DNA from: Sanderia malayensis
Taxonomy: Eukaryota > Cnidaria > Scyphozoa > Semaeostomeae > Pelagiidae
Reading direction: 5' to 3'
DNA length: 64,000 bases
NCBI GenBank assembly: GCA_013076295.1
Contig: RQOL01000855.1
Location: forward strand, 2,542,001 to 2,606,000
Position numbers and translations under genes: made by a program
Shown: positions 36,001 to 48,107 of the stretch, piece by piece
Layout: every line of letters begins with the position of its first letter
How positions within the stretch are numbered: position 1 is the stretch's first letter
Notes under the pieces: generated by a model
The model's database searches: none
What the model was told of the DNA's origin: nothing
The model's input: only the letters and a program-made list of their open reading frames with translations

Positions 36001-39000
36001 TATATCCTTCTCCCTCTAGGCCTCTAAGCACGATCTTCTCTTTGGCCCAATGAGAATCTACCAACAGCCAATGGAGGTCAGTTGTTTAATATAATTCTTT
36101 AGCTTTCGAGAAAATCTAAATATGATATTACCTGAAGTGAAAGACTCGTTCGGTCTCACCCCGTTTATTTGTGTAGCAGAACCGTGTGAGCTCCTCGAAT
36201 CTGACCTCTGAACGGGGGTTGAGCTCTTAATCAAGACACCAGTTGGAAGATCGTCAATTCCGTTCGTCGTTGTCTGATACGACTGGTTCTGTACAACGCG
36301 TTTTGTTGTTGTTTTCGTAACATATCTATTATCTGCATAGCAAAAACATAACCTTCAGAAAAGAGAAGTTAGAAAGCAGAGCTTTACTGTGCATACTGAG
36401 CACTTGGTTCAAGTAGGGTGAAAAGAAATAGTGTTATGTCGTAGCATTGCGTGGAAATTAGGTGAAGAATATGCTCTAAGCAAGGGATAAAAAAACTGGT
36501 TGGTGTCTGATATTTGTAGGTTTCACTGTAGTTTATTTACAGTTGACATTCGCTATCTAGAACACCCGCTATCTCAATGTCTTTGGAGAGTTGGAGCACA
36601 TGTCAAAAGTAATATTATTTAAAATTGATTATTCGTACCTGTCGCACTTGAAGACATGCTTCGTTCACTGAAAAATAAAACATGATCATAATCATCACAA
36701 TCATAATCATCGCAATCAGAATCATAATCATCATAATCATCATCATAATCATCACAATCATAATCATCATAATCATAATCATCACAATCATCATAATCAT
36801 CATCATCACCATCATCACAACATTGGTCATTTCCAAGCCAACTAATCCAGCCAGTAGGTTACCGTAATGACTATACCGATTAACCTACGCAGTCTTGCGA
36901 TGTTTACAACATTGAATGGAAGGCGTTGGCAAGATTAAAATTTAAACATCTTTCTTCTCGTTTCAGACAATTTCAATTTAATGGATTAATTTCCCAGCCA
37001 ACAAGGGCGTCTGTGACTGCGTCGACTTGGAAATAGAATTCATTCTTTATTCGTGTGGCGCACAGTGATGCGGATTTATCTAGAATTGATGCATGATATG
37101 CCACCGACTAAGCACATTTATATAAATTGAAAATATAAAGACAAGAATTCAATTATACTGCTAAATCAACAATATAAAAGTCAGTAAAAATCAGCTGAGA
37201 AAACTGAAAAGTACCCACCGGAAGATTTTTCTGCTGTTGATTATAAAACTACCAGCAATTGGTGAAAATAAAACGGGGTTAGAATCAGGTCCCGCCACCC
37301 ATCACAACTGACACACCTATATCTCATTGAAGTATTTAATCGCAATCCGATACTAGTGTGGTATTGTTTACAGATAACATTGTAAAGTTGTAACAAAGCT
37401 CGTTCGTTTTGACAAAGACTTCGGCTCTTGATAACTCCATTATACGCTTCTTAAACTGGAACCGCACTACCGGGTGAGTTAAAAGATAACACTGGGAAAG
37501 AAATCACAACTAAAGGAAATCAGTAGAACAAAGACAATAACAGCAGCTATGTTGCGATGCGAAAGGTTGTCAGAAGCAACGTGGCGAAAACCGAAGCCAG
37601 ATTATTTTGCGACTGTGGTAAAATAAAGGTAAAAGTGATTTGTAACTATGCTGTTATTCCGAGCGAAAAAAATATTTTCCCAATGCACTGCCAAAGTTGT
37701 TTATATGAAACGAATCACAAGACATCTGAATAAAAAATCAACAAGGTCTCTAACATCCATTCCACATCCAACAGCTAACATTCACTCCTGCTTGAAGCTA
37801 ATAGACCAGGCTATATTGGCGGTAGGTACCAACTCAGGGCGGAGAAATTTAAATGAACATTTTCAAGTAGCTATGGACATGGGTAAATAGAAAAGTGATG
37901 GTGAACGGGGAACTGCTGGGGTTTAAGGGGTAAAAACGGGGGTTTAAGGCAATCACTTCAACTTTTTGCCTCTGCGGAGGAGTAGTTGTCAATTTTCACT
38001 CTTTCTACTGTTAGGGCAGCGATTCTTTTTCTAATGATGGACGCAGGGGTTAATTCCTTGCCACTTTTGTAATTTCTAAACTGTTGCTATAATTAGAATA
38101 ATCACGTGATCAATCGTTACCCTTTTACCTTATTTGGAATAATTGTCATTTCCAGAAAAATCTTAAAATTCCTATGTTTTTATGACTAGTAAAATGACAA
38201 CTGTGAATAAAAAATCGTGTGTGCCTATGTATATATATCTTGAAGCATAGAATGATAGTTATACAAGCCACATGATAACCACGTGATACCAAGTATATCT
38301 AGTTTTGTTTATAAGAACATTTGGAATGGTCAATATTTAAATGTTTCGAGAATCTTCTAAACAGTAGTCCAACTTAAACAGACTAGCCTTCCCCTTCTAG
38401 AATGTCTCTGTATAGGTCATATATGTTCTTATAAAGAAAGCTAGATGTATGCTCTAACCGTAAAATTTCAAAAAAAGTTTAAAAAATACACACATTATAT
38501 AATCGCTTTCAAATGTCATTATCACTCTCCTCATCATCACCAAAGGGAGCATCGTCTTCTACCTCAAAAAGCAACTGGTTTAGTTCATCTGGAAATGCTT
38601 GTCGCTGCCAGTCGATCTCTAAATTTGTTTTCCAGCCGAAATTGGTAAAATCTGGCAATTGCACTGATCTTTCATCAGTCAGAAGATTTCCACATTTTGG
38701 CTATAACGTTGGAACGCAGTGTATGTAGCTTCAGCGACGACTGACAAGGGGGCAGAAGTGAAATGTCTATGGCCTTTCCTTGTCTAACATACTTCTGGTC
38801 AAACATTTTATATCGGACTGCATTTATGCTTTTTTGCGGGTAACCGTATAAGTGACAGACGAACTCTTCTAAATCAGACAAAACTTGGCCATTAAGCTCC
38901 CATGCCTGCCCAGGTACAGTAAATGTATTCACAAATCTATTATTTTTCTGGAGAACTTTCCAGCATTCCAATTTGCCTCTGCGAAAAAATGAAGATAAGT

Positions 39001-42000
39001 AATCGTTCCCAGTGAATGCATGAAACCCAATAAGACACTTTTTCAAGGAATCTTCCATTTCAATATCAGATAGAAATACACCCTTCCTCCTATGCAAACC
39101 AACTCCGAAGTTCTCTAGAAAAATAATAGATTTGTGAATACATTTACTGTAATTGGGCAGGCATAGGAGCTTAATGGCCAAGTTTTGTCTGATTTAGAAG
39201 AGTTCGTCTGTCACTTATACGGTTACCCGCAAAAAAGCATAAATGCAGTCCGATATAAAATGTTTGACCAGAAGTATGTTAGACAAGGAAAGGCCATAGA
39301 CATTTCACTTCTGCCCCCTTGTCAGTCGTCGCTGAAGCTACATACACTGCGTTCCAACGTTATAGCCAAAATGTGGAAATCTTCTGACTGATGAAAGATC
39401 AGTGCAATTGCCAGATTTTACCAATTTCGGCTGGAAAACAAATTTAGAGATCGACTGGCAGCGACAAGCATTTCCAGATGAACTAAACCAGTTGCTTTTT
39501 GAGGTAAAAGACGATGCTCCCTTTGGTGATGATGAGGAGAATGATGATGACATTTGAAAGCGATTATATAATGTGTGTATTTTTTAAACTTTTTTTGAAA
39601 TTTTACGGTTAGAGCATACATCTAGCTTTCTTTATAAGAACATATATGGCCTATACAGAGACATTCTAGAAGGGGAAGGCTAGTCTGTTTAAGTTGGACT
39701 ACTGTTTAGAAGATTCTCGAAACATTTAAATATTGACCATTCCAAATGTTCTTATAAACAAAACTAGATATACTTGGTATCACGTGGTTATCATGTGGCT
39801 TGTATAACTATCATTCTATGCTTCAAGATATATATACATAGGCACACACGATTTTTTATTCACAGTTGTCATTTTACTAGTCATAAAAACATAGGAATTT
39901 TAAGATTTTTCTGGAAATGACAATTATTCCAAATAAGGTAAAAGGGTAACGATTGATCACGTGATTATTCTAATTATAGCAACAGTTTAGAAATTACAAA
40001 AGTGGCAAGGAATTAACCCCTGCGTCCATCATTAGAAAAAGAATCGCTGCCCTAACAGTAGAAAGAGTGAAAATTGACAACTACTCCTCCGCAGAGGCAA
40101 AAAGTTGAAGTGATTGCCTTAAACCCCCGTTTTTACCCCTTAAACCCCAGCAGTTCCCCGTTCACCATCACTTTTCTATTTACCCATGTCCATAGCTACT
40201 TGAAAATGTTCATTTAAATTTCTCCGCCCTGAGTTGGTACCTACCGCCAATATAGCCTGGTCTATAACTTCAGCAAATGGAAAGACTGATTTAGAAGCTA
40301 GGGGGCCGGGGGTACGTGTCCCTCCTTACTTTTTAGTACGCACCTGCACCTCTGATTGGGCATATTTCTCATCAGTAACTACCAATCCCTGGACTCTTAA
40401 AGTATCCCATTGCACATAACACATCTTTCGTGGTGTGCAAAAATATTTTCTTGCTGTGTTTATGCATTAATAAACAAAATAATGTGAACGTAAACATTGG
40501 TAATTTCTCACTACACAATCTCCGCTACAGGTGTATGAACAATATGGCTGACGCAGGATGACAAGATTTTGATGATGCCTAAACTCATGATGCTTAGCCT
40601 CGACATCACGATAACAACACAAGCATCTGTTTACTTGCATGTCTTACATTATAGGAATAACAACACCCATTAAGAACCAATGGATTAAGAACCAATTAAG
40701 ATGATATTTCTGCTCAAACAGAAGAAACAATGACTCATTGTCTTTTAACAATAGTCTGGGTGCACAATTTCCAGGTTCTCGTGCGTGGGTTTTTAACGTA
40801 GATCATTTTACCAGGTAGTTTTAACGGCAAACAAACTTATTTGAAAACACTGAAAACTATCCAACTTTATAAGAGACTGTCTTTGTTCGCAGTGTTTGAA
40901 TAGCAAAATGTTAAGCTCCATTTAGACATGCAGAGGCAAATTCAGACCTCTTTGCAGCAGGTCAACACAAAAAAGGATGAATCTTGTATTGTTTGGGATG
41001 TTTACGATTGGTAAATGTGCTGAGACCAAGATGTATAAGCATGGCTGCTTCAATGTTTAAGCATTGATTATCGTATCTTTGGGAGAATTGTACACCTATT
41101 TTTTATTAAGAAACCGTCTGTTAAAATCAATCAGAAAAGGTTAGGAAACTGCAGTACTCAAGGCGAATTTCGACTCAGGAACCTGATTCGATTTTGAAAA
41201 TATACAAAAATCCAGAATTCACACCTTTTCATTAAAAATCTTGGTTATGTCATGTTCATGTTCTACAATCGTGTTTCTGTTTTGTTCAAATGACGATACC
41301 TTTGTTATCGCGTTGTTCATTGTTTTGCTCACAAGATATATTCGAGAAAATAATAAAAAAAACATAAATTGTAAAGAAACTTGAGCTCTGAATTTTTCTG
41401 ATGCTTTGAGAAACTGGAGTATACTCGCTGTCCAGGTTGGTTTCTTACAAAAAATGGTTTCATAACATCCCCGACGATTTATTTTCTCAGATTTTCTAAA
41501 ATTGAAAACAAATCACTCACCCTGTCTGTGACATTCCACGCTCTTCTAGAACTTTCCTGAAATCGAAGAAAACACAGAGGATATTACACGCTGCATTCCA
41601 ATTTCACAATGACACACTGCATAGCAATGCTGCACAGCTGCTCTGCTAGCAATCTTCTACCGTTGGTCAAGGAAAGCTGCAAAAGGAGGGGGGATAGCGC
41701 AACAACAACAGCATTAATCTGGAGAAGACGTTAGAACATATACGGCTACATAATGTAAATCATTGACGTGTGGGAATTTCAAGGATAAGTTATAGATTAT
41801 ATGCGAAACGAAACATACATGCAAGAATCAACCAAGGCAGATGAATTGTGGCTTTCGTTATCACTATCTATTTCTCCAGCAGTGTGTGTTCTCCAAACAA
41901 ATGAATCATCCGTATCGCTAAAGAAAATAACAAAATAATTTATACTAGTGTAAATAATAATACACTGGCACAAAAAACAAATGATTTGTTGTAGTAACAT

Positions 42001-45000
42001 TATAGATAAAGATCGTTCGTGATCTTTCTCACATAAATGCACGATATATACGAATTGCTTCTTGTGAAAGAAATTCCATTTTTAAGATTAACAATAGGGG
42101 GAATAAGGGTTCAAAGACGCGAGTTACTCGGTACTATTTACGCTACTTCATTGAACATTTGTCTCTTCTCTTTTGAAACTTTATCATTTCTTTGCTGTTC
42201 AGAGCAGCAAATAACTTACAACTGTGTTGAGATTAGCAGATTAACAAAATGATATTGAGGAAAGTTTATTCAAAAATGCGCGATTCAAAAACAGGAGATA
42301 AATAGAATGTCAATCTGGGCAGTTTATTTTTACACCTCCGCAAATTGGTTCATAGCGAACTCCGTCCATTGTGTATAACATAGCATCCCTTTGTCAGAGT
42401 AATATATTTGACTCACAATACATGGCCTTGAAAATATAATCAAACTACGTCTGGTGGGAAATTTGTTTCTCTTTGAAACACAATGAATTTATAATCAATT
42501 TATTGTGTTAATTCTTCCCGAGTATAGAGACTTTAGTGCAGACATTGTTCCGAGCCCTGACAAACGTAAAAGCAAACTAGGAGTGGCTTGCATCAATTAT
42601 AATCGAGTTTCGGTTATTTTAAAACAATTTTCTTTCCTTAAAATATATATTTAGGGCGAATTCTGAATTGTCTCGCTGGAAAACATAAAAATGACGCCAT
42701 TTATATCGATAGATACAAGTTGTGAAGCATTTTAGAAAAATAACGCTGCGGTTTTTTCCAACAACAACATTGCCCGAAAAGCGGCCTAAATTCCTGGCAT
42801 CAAAATAGTTCACAACATTACTCATTGATATTGAAACTTTTCCCAAACAGGTCGCTCGAAAAATAAATATTTCAGACATACCTTCCAATTGCTTACATGT
42901 TAAAGCAACGATAAATGACTTGGAAAACAGTCAATATTTTACGCTGAAGTCATTGACAAATCTTTCTGGAATTGACGTAAACATCTACCAGTCAATTAAA
43001 TCCTAAACCAAGCCTACTTCCCAAACGATAAGCCTGCTCAAACATCGCAAAACAAAAGACCTTTCCTTCAATTCTTTATGCAAAAGAACTGTTCAATTAT
43101 TTGTCCTTAGAAATTCTTAAACAATCAACAAAAATTTCCTAAGTGTACAATGAGGTCTGAAAAAACAATTTCATCCGATGTGTTGACAAAAAAATTTTAA
43201 TAAGTAAGTTGATTCTAAAAAAATCTGGCGGAGAGATGTGACCTCCATTTATCTTTGGCGGATAAATCCTTGATTTTCAATTTTGCATATACTCACACAA
43301 GCAAGGCATCAAAAAGCATCTGTTGCAAGGTTTAAATGTATACATTAACTTGCATTCTAGACAGCGCAAAAGGACCAGGCATGTTGATATTACTTTCCTC
43401 AGGTCATTTAAAAGTGCAAAGTTGGGAAATAGTTGAGAAACGTGATAACTTGACATGATACTCTTGACAGTGAAATGGCATTGCAACACAGGTAGCAAAT
43501 TTAAAAACAGTTGTCATGCAATGCAGCACTTCACTGGAACATCACATCAACAATGAGCTCTCTTGGTCCACTGTAGCAATACCTGAGCACCATTAATTCA
43601 TTCCTGGTGCAAAATTCCAAATATCTTGGGATCATAGCCTCAATGTTGGGAATTCTCAAGGAATTTGAAAACTATGCGAATTGAACCTTGATTTCTGGTA
43701 ATGGGAAATTACTCCAATTTTGTGAATTTGCCAAATTGAAAGTTTTTAATGCTTACTGGAACTTCCTCGCATGATAAAGAGCTATCAACGATTTGATAAT
43801 GACAGTAATGTCAAAAAATTTTAACAGATAAAAGGTTACCTCACGCTGGACACACTGGCAGCATCCGAGTTAGTTTTGACCTGAAATAAATCAGATATAA
43901 TGTTGAAAACAAAACACGTTTTCGAAAATTTGTAGGTTGGTATTCATTGATAAATTTAGGCCTTCTATGATTTGCGAATTCGCCACTGTAATGTTCGGTT
44001 TGGATTTTCTCAGGACAATAATTTATAAAAATATTATAAAATACGGAAACACCCTTAAAATGATGTAGCCTCCGGTAAACGAAATGACCCAGAATTTCCT
44101 GTCCGAGTAGAGAAGAAGCTTTACATCATCGTCAAAACATTAATTTAAAAAATTATTTATTTGGTGGAGGTAATTTGGCAAATTTGGACGAGTGCAGAAA
44201 CATAATATCAATAAAAAATATCAATACATCTGTGCCTATTTCAAAACGAAAAATAGAGCAGTTTATGATCAACAACTTGTAGGAAGAAATGAAAACAAAA
44301 CGAAAATTAACGGCCTGAGTGTTTGACAGGAAATTGTTTAAAATTGTGTAGAATACAAAATGGCGGCTTACCAAACGAAGGTCCTATTGAACGCTTTTTC
44401 AGCGACAAATTCACACAATATATTATTCACGATTTGTGAAATTAAAATATGCTTTAACTTCTTGAGAAAAGTTCGACCATTTCCCGATTATTAATGATCA
44501 TTTTGAAAGGCGAAAAGATGGTGAGCTCATGACATATGTATGTACGGATGAGACGAACACGCCTTTTTTTCAAACAGACCAATATAAACTTCTCAAATAA
44601 TGAAGGTCAATATACCTTTTCTAACTGACGCGCAACATTCTGTCGCTCCATCTCCATTTGTTTTGAAAGTTTTTCGAACTGTGCTTCCTAAAAGTGAGAC
44701 AAAAATCGGATAAGCATCTCCAATAGGCAACTGTGTGTATCTTTTCGCTTTCACGTTGTGTGAATTCAATTTCCACAAATATCTCAGCAAAGCAATGAAC
44801 TACAACACAACCACAGAGAAAGGAATAATAGGCCGGGCCATGTGAAAAGTACAAGTCTCTCTTCGGCGATGAGGGTGACACTATTTTACCACCACAAACA
44901 ACGATATAATTATGAATAATAAATAAGCATAGTAAATGTTTTTTTAACCTGCTCTTTCACTGATCGTAATAAGTTGGCTGTGTTCCTATCACCGCCGATA

Positions 45001-45032
45001 TCATCCTCAATGTATTCTCTGGTCTTGTACAT
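27086..45032 (-). CDS. CTNND: p120/delta-catenin family armadillo protein
   Basis: Twenty coding exons (44949-45032, 44616-44687, 43840-43880, 41819-41917, 41521-41556, 36639-36667, 36132-36332, 35170-35604, 34544-34795, 32971-33249, 32495-32639, 32273-32393, 32089-32157, 31749-31796, 30970-31254, 29883-30326, 29266-29416, 28727-28868, 28068-28185, 27086-27697) give 1220 residues. Order: a short coiled coil (about 18-52, LLRSVKEQEAQFEKL, as in p120), a long Ser/Thr-rich region (65-510), armadillo repeats (about 515-1035; ALKANAAGYIQHL, AAGALKNLSYG, GILYNLSSAL, IPLSGW, IVENIVCTLRNISY), and a Lys-rich tail ending DSWV. A loop inside the repeats carries a basic block (KKKPDRMSRKSRKKAR). The family binds the cadherin juxtamembrane tail, stabilises cadherin and regulates Rho GTPases. 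The terminal DSWV is the PDZ ligand of ARVCF and delta-catenin. The palindrome lies in the intron at 36668-41520. Confidence 0.95.
28299..28517. mobile_element. Fold-back (inverted repeat) element, about 220 bp
   Basis: The left part (ctatagattctcgatgtcta, then actggcatc and tgtacagaagtacagagcaa) is repeated in inverted form at 28440-28517. A single arm of the same sequence appears at about 57130-57225, in an intron of the guanylate cyclase gene. It is non-coding and lies in a catenin intron. Confidence 0.75.
28535..28668. mobile_element. Degenerate MITE, TACAGTAAAACCCGC family
   Basis: Contains gaaccagtggattta, atttctgctcaaaacaatag and ccttgtatgcgggcatttac, matching the interior and right end of the 16266 element. 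It directly follows the fold-back element. Confidence 0.55.
28995..29097. repeat. Tandem repeat, about 24-bp unit, about 4 copies
   Basis: Units of aagtcaagctactacactgc plus ccac, the last ones shortened, in a catenin intron. Confidence 0.85.
29460..29820. repeat. Degenerate repeat with GTAGTA blocks
   Basis: Three to four diverged copies, about 115-120 bp apart, of a segment carrying gtagaaattgtgatagtagt and gcacaggttaggcat motifs, in a catenin intron. Confidence 0.55.
30440..30645. repeat. Pyrimidine-rich minisatellite
   Basis: About 3.5 copies of a roughly 59-bp unit containing catctacaccttccttctta and ggcgtctatttt, in a catenin intron. Confidence 0.75.
31454..31557. mobile_element. 104-bp MITE, TACAGTGGAATCCCGCTATA ends
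   Basis: Starts tacagtggaatcccgctata and ends tatagcgagattccactgta. The TIR of this form (CAGTGGAATC..TATAACGA) is typical of pogo/Tigger-like Tc1-mariner derived MITEs with TA target duplications. It lies in a catenin intron. Confidence 0.8.
35806..35994. mobile_element. 189-bp MITE, TACAGTCAA ends (copy A)
   Basis: Starts tacagtcaaatctgcatagt and ends gacagagttgactgta with TA at both sides. It is about 90 per cent similar by eye to 57473-57659 and to the decayed copy at 18994-19182. The interior is full of ttcgaa/ttcgaac motifs that pair with each other. It lies in a catenin intron. Confidence 0.85.
36684..36822. repeat. (ATC/ATA)n microsatellite
   Basis: A run of aatcatcataatcatc units just upstream of a 29-nt catenin exon, giving spurious Ile/Met-only frames. 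Confidence 0.95.
37801..40265. mobile_element. Large palindromic transposon-derived repeat
   Basis: Two nearly identical inverted arms, 37801-38955 and 39113-40265 (about 1.15 kb each), flank a spacer of about 157 bp. The outer ends are atagaccaggctatattggc and its complement. The minus-strand frame 38675-39181 runs from the right arm through the spacer into the left arm. It carries GFHAFTGNDY and a Cys/Arg/Trp region (SSLKLHTLRSNVIAKMWKS) that is also present inverted at 39185-39391. Such proteins occur in dispersed repeats of invertebrate genomes, but I cannot name the family. It sits in the 4.85-kb catenin intron 36668-41520. A hairpin, fold-back transposon, inverted duplication or assembly artefact are all possible. 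Confidence 0.85.
38675..39181 (-). pseudogene. Transposon-associated protein fragment (168 codons)
   Basis: An open frame spanning the palindrome spacer, with motifs GFHAFTGNDY, SSFFRRGKLECWK, FVCHLYGYPQKSINAVRYKM and LPPCQSSLKLHTLRSN. It has no good upstream start and stops where a second, out-of-phase segment (LPDFTNFGW.., then an acidic end near 38513) seems to continue the same protein. That makes it probably a decayed fragment. Function is unknown. The inverted partner of its last third is at 39185-39391 (+). Confidence 0.55.
40661..40800. mobile_element. Degenerate MITE, TACAGTAAAACCCGC family
   Basis: Contains taagaaccaatggattaaga, gatatttctgctcaaa and ttctcgtgcgtgggttttta, matching 16266-16415. 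It lies in the same catenin intron as the palindrome. Confidence 0.6.
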
Positions 45033-46655
45033 ATTGTTTTTGACTTACGGTAGTTAAGTAATAAAGCAGAAACAATTACTATGATTCTATGGCCCTAAAC
45101 AAAAGCCATTACATTCGTATATGTCCGGGCAGCAGATTGTTGCTCCAAATGTGTAGTTTCAGCACGAAACTGTATCAAATGTTGCGCTTATTTTGATAGA
45201 AAACAACAAATTTTCACCTTTATTTACGTATTTACTATCATGAACACTCGTCAACGTTCGTCTGTCTATTTGGGCGTGAAAGGAAGCTTGATTGACATTA
45301 TTCTTTGTTTAACAATGACTTCCTATTGTCTTACCCTTCAACGAGACAGATTTGAATTATAAACTGTAATCTTCATTATGAAATGTGACATGATTTAAAT
45401 TTCTCTTGGTTATAACACCATATGAGCCCTGTTTGTCATTCAATTCGCAATAATCTAAAAACATCCTCCCAGATCCAAACCTTAATGTCTGAATCATCCA
45501 AGCAGTTCAAAACCTCGCAACTCCCTGCCACCCCACGCCCAAAACGATAATCTTCCCCTAGCATACATGAATAATTGAGGCTTCAATAGTTGAGTAGTTT
45601 TTAAAACTGCTGTTAATGTTTTTAATTCGTGATACCAGTTCACGCGTTACTTGTTTACATTTGCATGTGCTTGTCAAATCAATTTGCAAGTGCTCCTTGT
45701 GTTTGTGCTGCACAATAAAATCTTTCATATCTGAGCTTTCTAAACAATCGGGTATCTATAGTAAACTGTATTTCCACCTCCACCATAAATCAACGTGGAG
45801 ATAAGACAGAAGCATCAGAGATTTCAGTTCAATCATAACAGTGTTAAGCCTCGGTCGTATAAAGAGAGATAGTACGACCAGGAGACAACATAACAACCAG
45901 CCGTGGTCGTCTAGTCCAAATATGAAACGCCGGGTCTCACACTCTCAAAGGACGCTGGCATGCGGTTTTCTGGTCAGCCATTTATCCAAAACAATGGAAG
46001 ACAGAGTGAGCGAAACATGTTCTCTGTCAGTTTTTAAGGCATTTAATCAACAATTAATTTGCCACCACTAACAACGACATTCACATTCATGGGCCATATG
46101 TTAATTATTCAGATGTGAACTGTTTTATTCATGTGTACCTGCTTATGAAAGCGACTAGTTTAAATGAACCCCCCGTCGTGGGAGCCATTTAATGCACTTA
46201 GAAGCTCTTGACCGCGGGGGGCGAGCCTATATCGAAATTTGGAGCTTTGATAAACCATGAATTAAAATGATAACAATACGTTGAAGCTCTTTGAGAAATA
46301 AGCTCAATAATATCCTTTGAGGGAGTTAAAGGTGTAATTTGTTCGCGTTCTCATTTACCAATTATTTTGCAGAAACAATAGCCCTTGTTTCGTTAAAAAA
46401 AAAGCTGAAAAGTCAGTTTCAATACATATTCTGTTTTTCATTGATTTCAATGACTCTCGAAAGCTCAATTCTAAGCCCAGTTCAGTGAAGAATAATTTTG
46501 GCAGTAGCAGATAATAAAAGACTGCTTGTGCGCAATGCATGTCCAGTGTTTGTGTGTTATTGCACAAGAGTAAAAAGCACCAAATGCCTCTAAGATGAAT
46601 GCATATCGCAATGCAAACTGCATTAACAAGAGAGAAATGCATATTGAAAGCATAC

Positions 46656-46790
46656 CTTTTTGAAGCGAGTTTGTTTGCTTGATGAGGTCGATTTGAAAGA
46701 CGAGCTACTTTGGCTTGACTTTTTATGCTGCTGAAAACTGGAGCTTATAATAGTGTTTCCATTTTCTTCGGTGAGAGAATCAATCTGCAT
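46656..46790 (-). CDS. Possible alternative first exon of the catenin gene
   Basis: An open 45-codon stretch from ATG at 46790 to a good donor (aaaaag/gtatgc at 46655). It encodes a Ser/Lys/Gln-rich peptide (MQIDSLTEENGNTI...). The donor is phase 0, so it would join in frame to the catenin exon at 44616-44687 (EAQFEKL), skipping the exon that carries the ATG at 45032. It could equally be a 5' UTR exon or chance. No protein similarity was recognised. Confidence 0.3.
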
Positions 46791-47000
46791 CTTGATGGTC
46801 AACTGTTGTGCAGTAATACAAATACTCCATACGCAGTTCAGTTGTCCTTCTGCAAAGTTTTGGCCAGATTAATGTGGTAGTCAGTGACTCTGGTGGCAAT
46901 GTAAACAATACGTATCCCCAGGCCTCTGTCGCAAAAAACCGCGAAACAAATGTCCTCTTGTCGTCAGCATCAATCGGCAATAATCAAGTCGTCAATTTGA

Positions 47001-47060
47001 ACCAATCATATTCAAGCTTTGCGCCCATCAACCAATCATATTCAAGCTTTGCACCCACCA
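47001..47060. repeat. Exact-type 30-bp tandem duplication with CCAAT box
   Basis: Two adjacent copies of a 30-mer beginning accaatcatattcaagctt, differing at two positions. Each carries CCAAT. It lies about 210 bp upstream of the possible first exon of the catenin gene. Confidence 0.7.
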
Positions 47061-48107
47061 CCATATTACCAATTCACAATGTTGTAATGAATTATGTATT
47101 TCAGCATTTGTTTAGAGCACAAAGAGAGAATTCAGAATACTAGTCCAATTGCAACAAGCATTACAATATACACACCCGCTTGCTTATTTAACCGATATGT
47201 CTGTGAAGTGATACACACATTGATTCAATATACATTAAGCCAGCCCCCCTGAATTCCGCGAGAAAACGACATTCAAACATGATCAATAAAATTAAAATAC
47301 GGGCGCTACTTATTTTACTATTGACGCACAAAGTTGCCAACCTAGCCACTATCTTCTCAAACTTAAACAGCTTACTTTAAGGCTGCTTAAGTCAATATCT
47401 TCAGCTGAATAGTGAAACATTATTGCATTACCATAAGCAAGATAAAATAATAGAATCATATCCTTGTCTCATCCAATTTGAAAGCTTGATTGGCTAAGGA
47501 GTCATGGAAAATCTGCTTCTTTGTTTGTCACATTCTGCATCCACGGAGTAGCATGCAATGGAGCGAGAACATTTATATCGATCTTCCGTGAATTGTAGCC
47601 ACAATCAACATCTCATCATTCGCATCTTCTTCCATCATTCTTCTTCCAGTAGCATTTTCTTCCATCATTTTTCTTCCAGTAGCATTTTCTTCCTGATGCA
47701 CGTTAGCTCGACGAAGAAGACTTCAAATAGAAAATTAATTTACTTGATGTTAGCAAATAGAAACCTAAACCTAAACCTAACAAGAGAGGCAGGCATAAAA
47801 TTGCGGACACATTCCGCGAAAGAATCACATCGAAAATTTCCTCGGATTGCAAAAAACTTTATTATGTATTCACATTTTGATGCAAAAGCAATACAATATG
47901 GTGTCGTTAAAAATAAAGCTACATAAAACATTATCTTGTGATATAAACTATGTTACAATTCGGGAAGAAAACTTCTCCGTAATGCAGTGAAGACTGATAT
48001 ATTATACCCTGATGTTGTAGCATGCGATAGTTTGCTATTGTGATGCAACAATGACAAAAATAAAAACTGTGTACATATCGTCTCATACCGAGCAATGGAT
48101 GAAGATT

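Larger units (their letters stand above)
45033..48107. other. Catenin 5' region and spacer to the DMT transporter
   Basis: Upstream of the catenin start codon. It holds the possible alternative exon at 46656-46790, the duplicated CCAAT-containing 30-mer at 47001-47060, and a short duplicated tcttccatcattcttcttcc block near 47628-47690. Beyond that I see only AT-rich sequence and the 3' side of the DMT transporter gene. Confidence 0.45.

Noticed and set aside
36615..36867. Frames made almost only of Met/Ile on both strands
   Set aside because: They come from the ATC/ATA microsatellite in a catenin intron.
47762..47781. Three copies of CCTAAA, telomere-like
   Set aside because: Too short to be an interstitial telomere and within ordinary intergenic DNA.
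47558..47926. 122-codon plus-strand frame with His/Phe/Ser repeats
   Set aside because: Derived from a duplicated tcttccatcattcttcttcc block and AT-rich DNA; no conserved feature.
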